The translations under genes and the position numbers were made by a program. A DNA stretch of 48,888 nt from assembly GCA_945898195.1 (NCBI GenBank), contig CAMDHM010000021.1, positions 1-48,888 of the forward strand. Reading direction: 5' to 3'. The stretch is from Pseudobacteriovorax antillogorgiicola. Its GTDB lineage: Bacteria > Bdellovibrionota_B > Oligoflexia > Oligoflexales > RGVZ01. The notes beneath the pieces were generated by a model. The model saw only the letters and a program-made list of their open reading frames with translations. It was not told where the DNA came from and searched no databases. Below, piece after piece: positions 15,950 to 24,386 of the stretch. Every line of letters starts with the position of its first letter. Within the stretch, counting starts at the first letter, position 1.

Positions 15950-18130
15950 TTAAAGCGTGATTGGTTGGTCCAGTTCCAGATCAAATCTAGAACCGTCTTT
16001 TGCGTCAATTATAGTTGTTTGATCCGGTCCATAGACCTCACGCTTCACGGCCTCCGAATTTGGAACGCTGATCCCAGTGATGGGAATGCTGCAGGTAAAT
16101 TGCGTCTCAACGTGAACCCCGACAATGCGGCCATTTTTGGTTGACAAACTTGCTTCGACGCCGCATCGGCCAATCTTCATTCGTGATTGAAGAAGGCCAC
16201 TCATGTCATCCATTTTTGCGCTGAGCACGGGCAAGGTGCTGAATTTTCTGACGCTCCGTAGGACGAATTCGGCCCAGAGGCTCAGAATGCTGTGCCTGGT
16301 TCTCTGATTTAAACCGGGGTCATCAGGCCAGTTGAAATTCCACAGATTGCCCTGATGAAACATATAGGGGTCGTGACGGTATGCCAGAAGTAGCTTTGCC
16401 ACTCGATCGGCCTCAAGCTGTAAGATCTCACTGGCGCTTAGGTCTCGTCCCCAAAAATTATGATAAAGATTATTGTAAAATGAGGTTAGAAAAGAAATCG
16501 GACCCGCACTGACCGGCGCAACTGTGGCTTGCCGGGGGATAACAAATATTCCCTCAAAACCATTGGCGTCGGAGGACGTAAAAAATCCTTGGAATGGATT
16601 TAAGGGCCAGAGTTCACGCCTGGAATTATCACCTACAACGTTGTAGATCCCGTTTTCCATGAGTGCGCGCAAGGCCTCTTTATTAAAGAGTCCACTTATA
16701 TGCGGCGTCACAACCGAGTGGGGCGAGAAGTTTTTGTGATCAAGCCCAATGAAATCCTGAAGAAAGGCCTGATTCGCGCGGATCTCGTCGGTCATTCTTT
16801 TGAAGGAGATGCGGTCTAGGTCAGGGTGGGTGAAGGTGTGGCTTACCCAATGAAATTCGGGGATATATTTTTTCGCAGTCTTAAATAAATCGTCGGTGGA
16901 ATATCCAGAGGCTGACCATACGCCTTTTCCATTGGGAATCATCTCAACGCGGAAGGTGCTTCCATTCGGGAGTCGCTTTTTTTGGTCCTGCTGCCAATCA
17001 ACTAGGGCGGTTAGGTCATCTGGAGTCGCTCGGTAGACGCGAAACCCATTGTCGCTTGGACTACGGCTGGCGATGTTCCACATACCATTTGAAAGAAACA
17101 AGTCATCGACCTGCATGTTCAAATATATTCTACGTTTTCCTATGTATATGCCGCGAGTAATCCAGTTCACCCAAAGAGGGGCGAGATAGTAACTCGCCAT
17201 CAGAAATGGGCTCTGCGCAAAATAGAAGTTTAGCTGTTGGCGGCCATCGGGAAAATTTGTGATGGCCGAGGCAACGGGACTAGGCTGACCGTCGGAACTT
17301 GGCTTCGCAAAATAGGCAATCGGCGTCGCCAGGCTTGGATCAATAATCCGGCAAGGATTTTGAAAGGATCCGATCAGGGCCAGTGTCGCCCCTGGGACCA
17401 GGCCCGAGGAGAACGACTCTGCCGACTTCTGCATCAAGATATCGTTACTTGCGGTGAGGGGCTCTCCCGCAGGCTCAACCCCGTAGGTGGGCCGAGGGTA
17501 TGCCGCTACCGATACGCGGCGCACCTTGAAGTAGCGTTCGTATTCTGCAAGTTGCGCCCACTGGGGCTGAGTTAGTGAACTGAGCCAGGTCCCGCTGGGA
17601 TCTTGGAATGCCAATAGATCACTGATCAAAATGATGCCGTAATACTTTCCCCGGCGCTTTCCGTTTAAGGGGGAATGTTCAAGGTCAAGGAGTTGTTCGG
17701 ACAGGCGACGCCCATCGCTCGTCAGGTGAAGGTGATCAAAGGGAATTCCTGGACCATCCAGGGCCTCTTTGACGAGTCGTATTGCGGGCTCGCTATTATT
17801 GTTTCCGGTGGCCGAGAGGAGCAGCAATTTAAGGTCAAGATCAGCGTCCGCAGCCGCAGCTGAGGAAGGCTCCGCGGGATTCGCAAAACTAATGGGACCA
17901 AGTCTGTGGGTTGACGGTAAATCTGGGTTGCCCAAGGGCAGCGCGCCACCATGTGAGGCTTCGTTGGCTGATTGCGTCAAAGGTGCAGGAGGATTGTAAT
18001 CGCGGCCGCAAAAATCGCCGGCGTCGATACCTCCGGGGCCTGAACCAATCAATAGAATCGCGACCGTCAGGATTGCGGTGGGCAATTTTACCAACCCGCC
18101 TTCATTGCATTGTCTTGAAAGTTTAGTCAC
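15950..18130 (-). CDS. Agd3-like polysaccharide deacetylase (CBM87-CE18 architecture)
   Basis: 726 aa from a GTG at 18130 that follows GAGG. N-terminal signal or anchor: VKLPTAILTVAILLIGSGPG. Residues about 100-330 form a domain (LKLLLLSATGNNN ... YYGIILIS ... WAQLAEYERYFKVRRVSVAAYP) that fits the CBM87 position. Residues about 335-650 fit CE18: MQVDDLFL (DD 342-343), FHWVSHTFTH (HTFTH 431-435), VVTPHISGL and DPYMFHQGNLW, supplying the Asp and His metal ligands of a de-N-acetylase. The same architecture occurs in Aspergillus Agd3, which deacetylates galactosaminogalactan. It should act outside the cytoplasm on the locus polymer. Assignment is from motifs and context. Confidence 0.72.
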   Translation of the reverse strand: MTKLSRQCNEGGLVKLPTAILTVAILLIGSGPGGIDAGDFCGRDYNPPAPLTQSANEASHGGALPLGNPDLPSTHRLGPISFANPAEPSSAAAADADLDLKLLLLSATGNNNSEPAIRLVKEALDGPGIPFDHLHLTSDGRRLSEQLLDLEHSPLNGKRRGKYYGIILISDLLAFQDPSGTWLSSLTQPQWAQLAEYERYFKVRRVSVAAYPRPTYGVEPAGEPLTASNDILMQKSAESFSSGLVPGATLALIGSFQNPCRIIDPSLATPIAYFAKPSSDGQPSPVASAITNFPDGRQQLNFYFAQSPFLMASYYLAPLWVNWITRGIYIGKRRIYLNMQVDDLFLSNGMWNIASRSPSDNGFRVYRATPDDLTALVDWQQDQKKRLPNGSTFRVEMIPNGKGVWSASGYSTDDLFKTAKKYIPEFHWVSHTFTHPDLDRISFKRMTDEIRANQAFLQDFIGLDHKNFSPHSVVTPHISGLFNKEALRALMENGIYNVVGDNSRRELWPLNPFQGFFTSSDANGFEGIFVIPRQATVAPVSAGPISFLTSFYNNLYHNFWGRDLSASEILQLEADRVAKLLLAYRHDPYMFHQGNLWNFNWPDDPGLNQRTRHSILSLWAEFVLRSVRKFSTLPVLSAKMDDMSGLLQSRMKIGRCGVEASLSTKNGRIVGVHVETQFTCSIPITGISVPNSEAVKREVYGPDQTTIIDAKDGSRFDLELDQPITL

Positions 18131-18282
18131 AGAGATCCTCAGTTATTGCTGACAAGTCTTCTCACGCATTGAGCAAGATGCGTTCCATTTTCAAAGCGGA
18201 TTAAAAATTGCTTAGGGGAAGCGCTGGTTCGCGGGCAGGGTGCTGTGAACAGACTCTTCCACTATGATTCGAAGGACGTGAC

Positions 18283-20097
18283 GTGAAGACATTGACCCCG
18301 CGGGGAAAAACATGCCGTGAGAAGTTAATTCTTGGGGCGATTCTATTTCTAAGTTTATTTTCGTTGAATGCATTTGCTGAAGATCTTGTCCCGCCACCGG
18401 CTGAAATTCTGAGGCGTGCCCGGGTTAGTCGGAGCGAATTTAGCGACATTATGTATGAATTAAGGTCAGCCGTTCCCGATTTGGAGACAAAAGAAAAGCT
18501 AGAGCCGTATCTGATGATTCTCGAAGAGCTAAGAATTATTCAGCTAGAATTGGAATTCAGCTCGATGGATGCGACGTTGATCCTTGATGTCTCCGATAAA
18601 CTGACGGCCGTGATGGAATCAAAGCTTGATCTTGGTGAGGATTCGGAATTGCTTTTGACCGAGTTTTCACGGTGGGCCCCAGAATGGACCAGAGGCTCTT
18701 TTTGCTCAAATCAGGAAGCCATCATCAGTCGAACTGATGATAAGGGTAAATTATTCAAAATGATGGATCAACTTTCCGCCATCATCAAGATTCTGCGGGT
18801 CCCTGCTCCCCTATCTAATGGACTACTGCCCTCGACCGACACCTATGCAAATCTTCAGGCAAGGCTTAATCAAAAACTAATTGATGATCATATGTCCGAT
18901 TTGCAACTCGGTGAGTACGCGGCTTTTCTGTCCCACGTGGAAAGTCCACTCGTGGTGCATGGCTCGTTTGATTCATTTCACCGATCCGTTTTTGTCTTGT
19001 CTGATCCGGTCCAACTCACAAAAATCGTCAGCATGCTGGTCATGACGCGCGAACGCTTGGGTGAACTAAAGGTGTTCGTTTCGGATGATGTCAAGGTTCG
19101 TCCCGGGGCAATCATTGGGTCCGCCATCATAAAAATAATCGATGCTGGCGGAACTCTTGACGGTGCATTGACGGAACGGGCGATGGCAATCATGGATCCA
19201 ATTCAGCTCGATACACTGGGTACGGCCATGGCTGGGGTTGACCTCTTCCACAACGATCCGGAAAGGTTTCGTTTTGTTAGGGCCATTTGTCTGTCTTTGG
19301 CGAACCACTACCGGTCGTTCGGAATGACTAGGCAACAGAAAATTTCAGCTGACTTGGCGAACCGGGTTGGTCTTGCAATCAAGTTAAATGAAAAGAATGT
19401 GGAGGGTATGTATGAGATTGCGATAGGCGGTCGTCCAGGGTGGTTCACCCTCGCCCGAGGAGACAACACCGAACTAATTTCAGCCATTAGCTATGGCCCG
19501 GTGACGGCCTCAATGGCCTATGCCCATTTTGATGAGAGCAATGGGCTGTTTCATGCGAGCAGCGTCCGTGACGAGTTCGCTCCAACGGATTTGTCACCCG
19601 GTGCTTCAGAGATACCGACCCAATACATACGGTTTCGACTTGAGCCATCGGTGGGCGAGGTCGGGGGAATGAGTGTCACTGGGAAACTACTTATTGGGCA
19701 CCGTGAACAGGCCTTTACGGGCACCAGAACTAAATTATTGACCGACTATTTAAATCCAGAGCCGATGGCTGTTCCTGAGATAAGCCATTTTCACGGTGGG
19801 TATGAGGGTAAGTTTTTGGGGTACGATGCGGTGCTACGGATTTCTCCCAATGGGTCAGCCAACGTAGCGAGTTTGATGATTAGTCCAAAAGAGCATCAGA
19901 ACTTGATCAAGTTTGATTTAGTTCATCTTGACCAAAGGACGGGAGGCATCTACCTGACAAGCCGCCAGCGAACGGCTTTTTTTCAAATTCGTGCGCAGCT
20001 AGAACGCGGTAAGATCGTGGGTCAATATGTCATTGGCGGTCGGGCAGAGCCGATTAATTTTGCCCTGGTCAAGTCCACCGATGAGGCCGACCTGTAG
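18283..20097 (+). CDS. Secreted protein of unknown function in the exopolysaccharide locus
   Basis: 604 aa from GTG 18283, preceded by GAAGGA. Signal peptide: a basic N-terminus then LILGAILFLSLFSLNAFAED. Residues 35-330 are mostly helical with many charged residues (EKLEPYLMILEELRIIQLELEF); residues about 395-600 look beta-rich, with repeated YEIAIGG/YEGKFLG-type strands resembling the C-terminal beta domains of the 471-aa protein at 22934. I recognise no enzyme motif. It is divergent from the Agd3-like gene (152 bp), implying shared control. Its last 76 bases overlap the second PelF-like gene, on the other strand. Confidence 0.65.
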   Translation: MKTLTPRGKTCREKLILGAILFLSLFSLNAFAEDLVPPPAEILRRARVSRSEFSDIMYELRSAVPDLETKEKLEPYLMILEELRIIQLELEFSSMDATLILDVSDKLTAVMESKLDLGEDSELLLTEFSRWAPEWTRGSFCSNQEAIISRTDDKGKLFKMMDQLSAIIKILRVPAPLSNGLLPSTDTYANLQARLNQKLIDDHMSDLQLGEYAAFLSHVESPLVVHGSFDSFHRSVFVLSDPVQLTKIVSMLVMTRERLGELKVFVSDDVKVRPGAIIGSAIIKIIDAGGTLDGALTERAMAIMDPIQLDTLGTAMAGVDLFHNDPERFRFVRAICLSLANHYRSFGMTRQQKISADLANRVGLAIKLNEKNVEGMYEIAIGGRPGWFTLARGDNTELISAISYGPVTASMAYAHFDESNGLFHASSVRDEFAPTDLSPGASEIPTQYIRFRLEPSVGEVGGMSVTGKLLIGHREQAFTGTRTKLLTDYLNPEPMAVPEISHFHGGYEGKFLGYDAVLRISPNGSANVASLMISPKEHQNLIKFDLVHLDQRTGGIYLTSRQRTAFFQIRAQLERGKIVGQYVIGGRAEPINFALVKSTDEADL

Positions 20098-21389
20098 AGC
20101 TCTCGATATGAATTCTGAAATTTTCCTATATGAAAAGATGTTTCGACAATCTGTGGACCTGCGGCGCAGGCCGCGTTGTATCGGAGGGTGTCTTGCAAAA
20201 GAGACACGATGGAGTTGGCCATGTCGCCGAGTGGCACCACCTCCCCCGCCGACATTCCGATAACGCCAGCTAATATTGCTGGGCGAAGGACGTCTGAAAT
20301 ATTTCCGACGTCCAGTGAGACGACGGGCACCGACGAAGCCATAGCCTCCAAGACGACCAGTGGCATGGCCTCAGATCGGCTCGTGACTAACAAAAGATCG
20401 ACACCGTGTAGAGCTTCCTCCGCTGGTAAAGGCCCCAGAAAGTGCACGTGGTCGGTGAGCCTCATTTGGCAAACGGCGCGGTGGCACTCTTCAGCGTAAT
20501 GAGGGTCTTCCCCCGTGGGGCCAATGATCCGTAATTCAAAGGGGAATCCTTTGGCATGTAGCTCGTGGGCACATTTAATGGCCTCAAGAATTCCCTTAAT
20601 GGGAACCACGCGCCCAAGAACAGCGAGGCACCAACGGGCATCCTTACGGTCACGCTCGGCATTGAATTCCCTCGTAAGGTTAAATTTTGTTGGGTTGACC
20701 CCATTTGGAATGACTGTGGCACGAGCTGGATTAAGGCCATAGGAGGCGGCAAGGCGCATCATGTCGCCATATAGATACACCGCCCCGTCTGACTCTTCAT
20801 ACACGAGTTCAGCAATTTGCAGGGTCCTCTCTCGCAGTGCAGCAAGGTCATCGATCCCGGCGGCGATGGGGGGAACTTCATTGGCGCAGACTTTGCTATT
20901 AGGTCTAATGGCGCCATCGGCGGCAGTCGATGCGGGCCCGTTTAATGCGTCGAGGACGTCGCGGACATAGAGGCTATGTTCGCTGAGAAGCAAGCGGCTT
21001 CCTGGATGTTGCTGCTTGGCAAAAACGGCAGCCAAACCTGCATAGCCAGTTGTGTGGGAATGGTAGACGGCGGCTTCAGGGAAAATTTCTCGGCGTAACG
21101 ACTCCATGGCCGTCGCCAGACCTTCAAGGGTAATAACTCGGATCCATTTGAGTCCATGGGATATCGGATAGTGACTGTTTTTTGGAAGTTTACTTTCCCA
21201 GGTCAGGTGGATAATGCCGAAACTTAATTCAGGCAGACCCTCGATCGTTTCATGAATAACAGAGGAAACACCGCCGATCAGAAAAGGGTAGGTTCCCTCC
21301 GCAAAAATAACCACATCGACTTTGGCGAGATGTGAAGCGGTTGATGAAGGGTGCACCATCGTAAATTTATCGAACATATTTTGGGACAT
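20022..21389 (-). CDS. PelF-like GT4 glycosyltransferase (copy 2)
   Basis: 455 aa from the ATG at 21389, about 10 bases after CCAGGAG; a longer frame exists to 21470 but without support. The PelF N-terminal signature is clear: VDVVIFAEGTYPFLIGGVSSVIHETIEGLPELSFGII (quoted in part across residues 25-60). The C-terminal GT-B domain has AVLGRVVPIKGILEAIKCAH and the EX7E motif in SEAMPLVVLEAMASSVP. It is clearly a paralogue of copy 1 but shorter and well diverged, so the two may act in sequence or on different acceptors. It overlaps the 604-aa gene by 76 bases at its 3' end. Confidence 0.82.
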   Translation of the reverse strand: MSQNMFDKFTMVHPSSTASHLAKVDVVIFAEGTYPFLIGGVSSVIHETIEGLPELSFGIIHLTWESKLPKNSHYPISHGLKWIRVITLEGLATAMESLRREIFPEAAVYHSHTTGYAGLAAVFAKQQHPGSRLLLSEHSLYVRDVLDALNGPASTAADGAIRPNSKVCANEVPPIAAGIDDLAALRERTLQIAELVYEESDGAVYLYGDMMRLAASYGLNPARATVIPNGVNPTKFNLTREFNAERDRKDARWCLAVLGRVVPIKGILEAIKCAHELHAKGFPFELRIIGPTGEDPHYAEECHRAVCQMRLTDHVHFLGPLPAEEALHGVDLLLVTSRSEAMPLVVLEAMASSVPVVSLDVGNISDVLRPAILAGVIGMSAGEVVPLGDMANSIVSLLQDTLRYNAACAAGPQIVETSFHIGKFQNSYRELYRSASSVDLTRAKLIGSARPPMTY

Positions 21390-21486
21390 TCGCACTTGGC
21401 TCCTGGGCGCCCTCATTTTTTTTGTTGGCTCGGGCAGTCTGCAAGTTCCATGCAAAGGAGACGCCACCATCGGAAAGGAGCAAGTT

Positions 21487-22851
21487 ATGCCCTCTGCTAC
21501 AAAATCTTTTTCCGTCGTCGATCGTGTCGCGCGACACGGTTTTCCTCGCCTTGCAAATATCTATCAAATCTCGGATCCCCATGGGCTGCCAAACGGCGAG
21601 GCTGTCTCCCTTTTCAATAAGCTTCATCTGTGGGACATAGCTTTAATTGATTCAGAGGCGGTCCGAAGATTTTCCAACTACCTTGGGTTGAATGGCAAAT
21701 TGCGTCAAAGAAATGAGGATCTTGTTACTTTAGTTTATTTTTCTGCGGGGGATGTGCCAACCGATTGGACTAAAAATTCTTCGGTAACCATTTTTCAAGA
21801 ATATGTTCAACAGCTGCGCCCAGAGTGGTTATTGCGTGATGGGGAAGGACGGCCGATCAGGATTTTTGAGCCACGGCCGGGCGTCTGGCATCATGCCCAA
21901 AATCCCAAGACGAAAATCCAGGAGTTTTTGCCAGAGTTTGTTAATAAAAAGATCCTTTCCCGCGCCGAAGTTGACGGAATATTTTACGACTGGGCGACAT
22001 CCTCCGTGGCATGGCTAAAGCACCAGTATTCAAATCATCCAATTTCGATCGATGGTGATGGCCATCTCCTCTCCGACGTTGAAACGGATCGAGAGTGGAC
22101 AAAGGGCTATCGCCGAATGCTGAGCATCTCGCGAGATATTTTCCCGCCAGGAACTTTGATCGTCGGTAACGGGGGTTGGAATTCAGGCCTGCCCTACCTA
22201 CATGATCTAAATGGAATCATGATGGAGCAATTTTTGAGAGGCGAGAAGGTTGATGCCGAGAGGTTTGGTTGGAGCGCGGTCATGAAGTCTTACGGGGCTT
22301 TTGCACAGGGGGCGTTGGAGCCAAGAGTGTCCATCGTGATGGCCAGCTCAGATTCTCAAATCGAGTTCAAGGAGATGCGTTTTGCTTTGGCATCCACATT
22401 GATGTTTGACGGTTATTTTTGCTTTACAAACACTCAATCGCAAGAGAATGGCTTTCGACCCTATGCCAGTGCCTGGTGGTTTGATGAATATGCCGTAAAT
22501 CTAGCGAATGGGCATGCCGTACAGAGCCTTCCAATGAAGGGCTACCTTGGTCGTCCTTTGTCCGAGGCGCGGGATCACTTCGATCCTCGATCGAGGCTTG
22601 CCGAAGCTTTGGTCGACGCGGGAGATGATGAAGGCGAGATGAGGGTCGACGAGAAAATTTGGTGGCGGCCTTTTGAACATGGTGCCGCCTTTGTCAACCC
22701 AGGAAAAAGTTCCGTGAGGGTGAAATTTTCGCGGCCGATGAAAAAAATAAAAGGGGTGTTTGATCCAGCTTTTAATGATGGCTCCGTTGCGAATGAAATA
22801 GTACTGGATGCGCGATCTGGAGCGATCCTTCTCAACGGGCCATTATTCTAA
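21487..22851 (+). CDS. TIM-barrel glycoside hydrolase-like protein (GH114/GHL15-like)
   Basis: 454 aa from ATG 21487, which has an excellent AAAGGAG 6 bases upstream. The frame stays open upstream to 21322 and encodes WLLGALIFFVGSG, which looks like a signal peptide, but the only upstream start there is a TTG without a ribosome-binding site; export is therefore uncertain. The body resembles TIM-barrel hydrolases: FPRLANIYQ, LWDIALIDSEAVRRF, the conserved VDGIFYDWAT acidic motif, GTLIVGNGGWNSG and IMMEQFLRG, plus a C-terminal beta domain with the AFVNPGKSSVRVKF strand. It could be a second polymer hydrolase. Family assignment is tentative. Followed after 82 bases by the CBM87-like gene. Confidence 0.6.
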   Translation: MPSATKSFSVVDRVARHGFPRLANIYQISDPHGLPNGEAVSLFNKLHLWDIALIDSEAVRRFSNYLGLNGKLRQRNEDLVTLVYFSAGDVPTDWTKNSSVTIFQEYVQQLRPEWLLRDGEGRPIRIFEPRPGVWHHAQNPKTKIQEFLPEFVNKKILSRAEVDGIFYDWATSSVAWLKHQYSNHPISIDGDGHLLSDVETDREWTKGYRRMLSISRDIFPPGTLIVGNGGWNSGLPYLHDLNGIMMEQFLRGEKVDAERFGWSAVMKSYGAFAQGALEPRVSIVMASSDSQIEFKEMRFALASTLMFDGYFCFTNTQSQENGFRPYASAWWFDEYAVNLANGHAVQSLPMKGYLGRPLSEARDHFDPRSRLAEALVDAGDDEGEMRVDEKIWWRPFEHGAAFVNPGKSSVRVKFSRPMKKIKGVFDPAFNDGSVANEIVLDARSGAILLNGPLF

Positions 22852-22933
22852 ACCAAGCTGTCACCCTAAAAGCGGCATAACTCCTGCATTAGACCCCGCC
22901 TGATGTTTCGTTCATGATCACAGGAGAAGAATA

Positions 22934-24349
22934 ATGAGAGTTTCGAAATTACTGTCTACATCTGTTCTGTTTGCCACCGGTCTCGGCGCAGGCCTTCCGG
23001 CCATGGGGCGCGACGAAGTGCCGCGCATGACCAACGCATCTCGCCAGGCAATGTCGCAGCATCGGGTTTTGATTGTTTCTGCGACGGACAATCAGGCGAC
23101 GGATCAAGGGATTGTTTTGGCGACGGAGGCCCTTGATAAACAGGGAGTTGCCTACGACCGTTATATTGCGACGCAAGCTGGTGAGATACAGGCGAATCAG
23201 CAGTTAAGCCTGGAATCTAGCAGCGGTGTGCCGCGTTATTCGGCAATCCTGCTGACCAATGACAAGCTTCTGTTTGAAAATAATCAGGGACAATGGGTGT
23301 CCGGCCTAAGCAACGAGCAGTGGTCTGAATTGCAGAAATACGAGGCCAAGAATCAGGTGAAGCGGCTTGCGCTTTATTCTTCCCCATCGACCGAAATGGG
23401 AGTCGAACTTGTTGGCCAGGCAAACGGTGAAGCTGTCGAACTCGTCGCCAGCCAAGAAGTCAGTGCGACGCTGCCAGAAATTTCTCAGCTTGCTCAAGCT
23501 GGAAGGTTGCAATTGGCCAACTCTTGGCGCTATCCGGCACAAGTGGTTGACCAAAATATCGCCAAGCCGATTTTGTATTTCAAAGATGTTTCGGCCGAAA
23601 ATCAGCAAAGTGTTGCAGCAGCTCTGGTCAAAACTCAGGACGGACGCGAGCAAATGCATTTCTTTTTTTCTCAGGGGAAAAATGTCGAAGTTAGCAATCT
23701 GTTGACCCCGCTTTGGATGGAGTGGCTAGCTCCAAACAGGTTCAAGGGTGTTTGGTCTTCAACGTTTGAGGGTTTTGAATCGCAGACGGGTAAGGTCACT
23801 GTTTCTGAGGTGGGGCATAATTTTCAGGTTGCTGCGAACTTGGGTCAACTTCGTTTGGCGGGTCCAGCGATGTTGATTGGCGGAAGATTGATCGCCGGGT
23901 GGAACGAGAAAGATCAGGATATCGGCATCGCAGCACTACACATGTCACAAAACGGCGGCATGGTTGGGACCATGATCAACGGCGCATCAAGTCAGGATCT
24001 TGGCACGGTCGCCATTCAAGGTATGTCTTTGGAATCTTTAAACGGGCAATTTGATTTCTCTGCAGAGAGCCAAGCACTCGGTCAGATTCAGGGAACGGTC
24101 GAAGTTGTTGCCAAGGGCGATACCTACGAGATGGCCTTTGTTGTTCAAGACTTCAAGTTCAAGGGCATTGGCATTCGAAGTGGCGATCACCTTGTTTTGT
24201 CCATGGCAACAGGTAAGAATTTTGGAGTTGTTGAATATACGAACGCTCAGGCTGATGCGGCGACTCAGGGGCGTGTGGTTCAGGGGCGCTGGCTTCGTTA
24301 TGGGCTTGATAAGGTTTTTGCCCAGACGCTGCGTCAGAGTGCGCAGTAA
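22934..24349 (+). CDS. Stand-alone CBM87-like secreted protein with duplicated beta domains
   Basis: 471 aa from ATG 22934, preceded by AGGAGAAG. Signal peptide MRVSKLLSTSVLFATGLGAG ending near AMGRD. Residues 43-268 align along their length with residues 100-330 of the Agd3-like deacetylase: HRVLIVSATDNQ versus LKLLLLSATGNN, YSAILLTNDKLLFENNQGQW versus YYGIILISDLLAFQDPSGTW, and LTPLWMEWL versus LAPLWVNWI. The deacetylase catalytic domain is absent. Residues 272-350 and 382-455 are two similar beta units (GKVTVSEVGHNFQVA versus GTVEVVAKGDTYEMA). It is probably a polymer-binding protein without enzymatic activity. Confidence 0.72.
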   Translation: MRVSKLLSTSVLFATGLGAGLPAMGRDEVPRMTNASRQAMSQHRVLIVSATDNQATDQGIVLATEALDKQGVAYDRYIATQAGEIQANQQLSLESSSGVPRYSAILLTNDKLLFENNQGQWVSGLSNEQWSELQKYEAKNQVKRLALYSSPSTEMGVELVGQANGEAVELVASQEVSATLPEISQLAQAGRLQLANSWRYPAQVVDQNIAKPILYFKDVSAENQQSVAAALVKTQDGREQMHFFFSQGKNVEVSNLLTPLWMEWLAPNRFKGVWSSTFEGFESQTGKVTVSEVGHNFQVAANLGQLRLAGPAMLIGGRLIAGWNEKDQDIGIAALHMSQNGGMVGTMINGASSQDLGTVAIQGMSLESLNGQFDFSAESQALGQIQGTVEVVAKGDTYEMAFVVQDFKFKGIGIRSGDHLVLSMATGKNFGVVEYTNAQADAATQGRVVQGRWLRYGLDKVFAQTLRQSAQ

Positions 24350-24386
24350 TTTGATCTTTTGACTGATGCGGTGGAGGCAACTTCGG

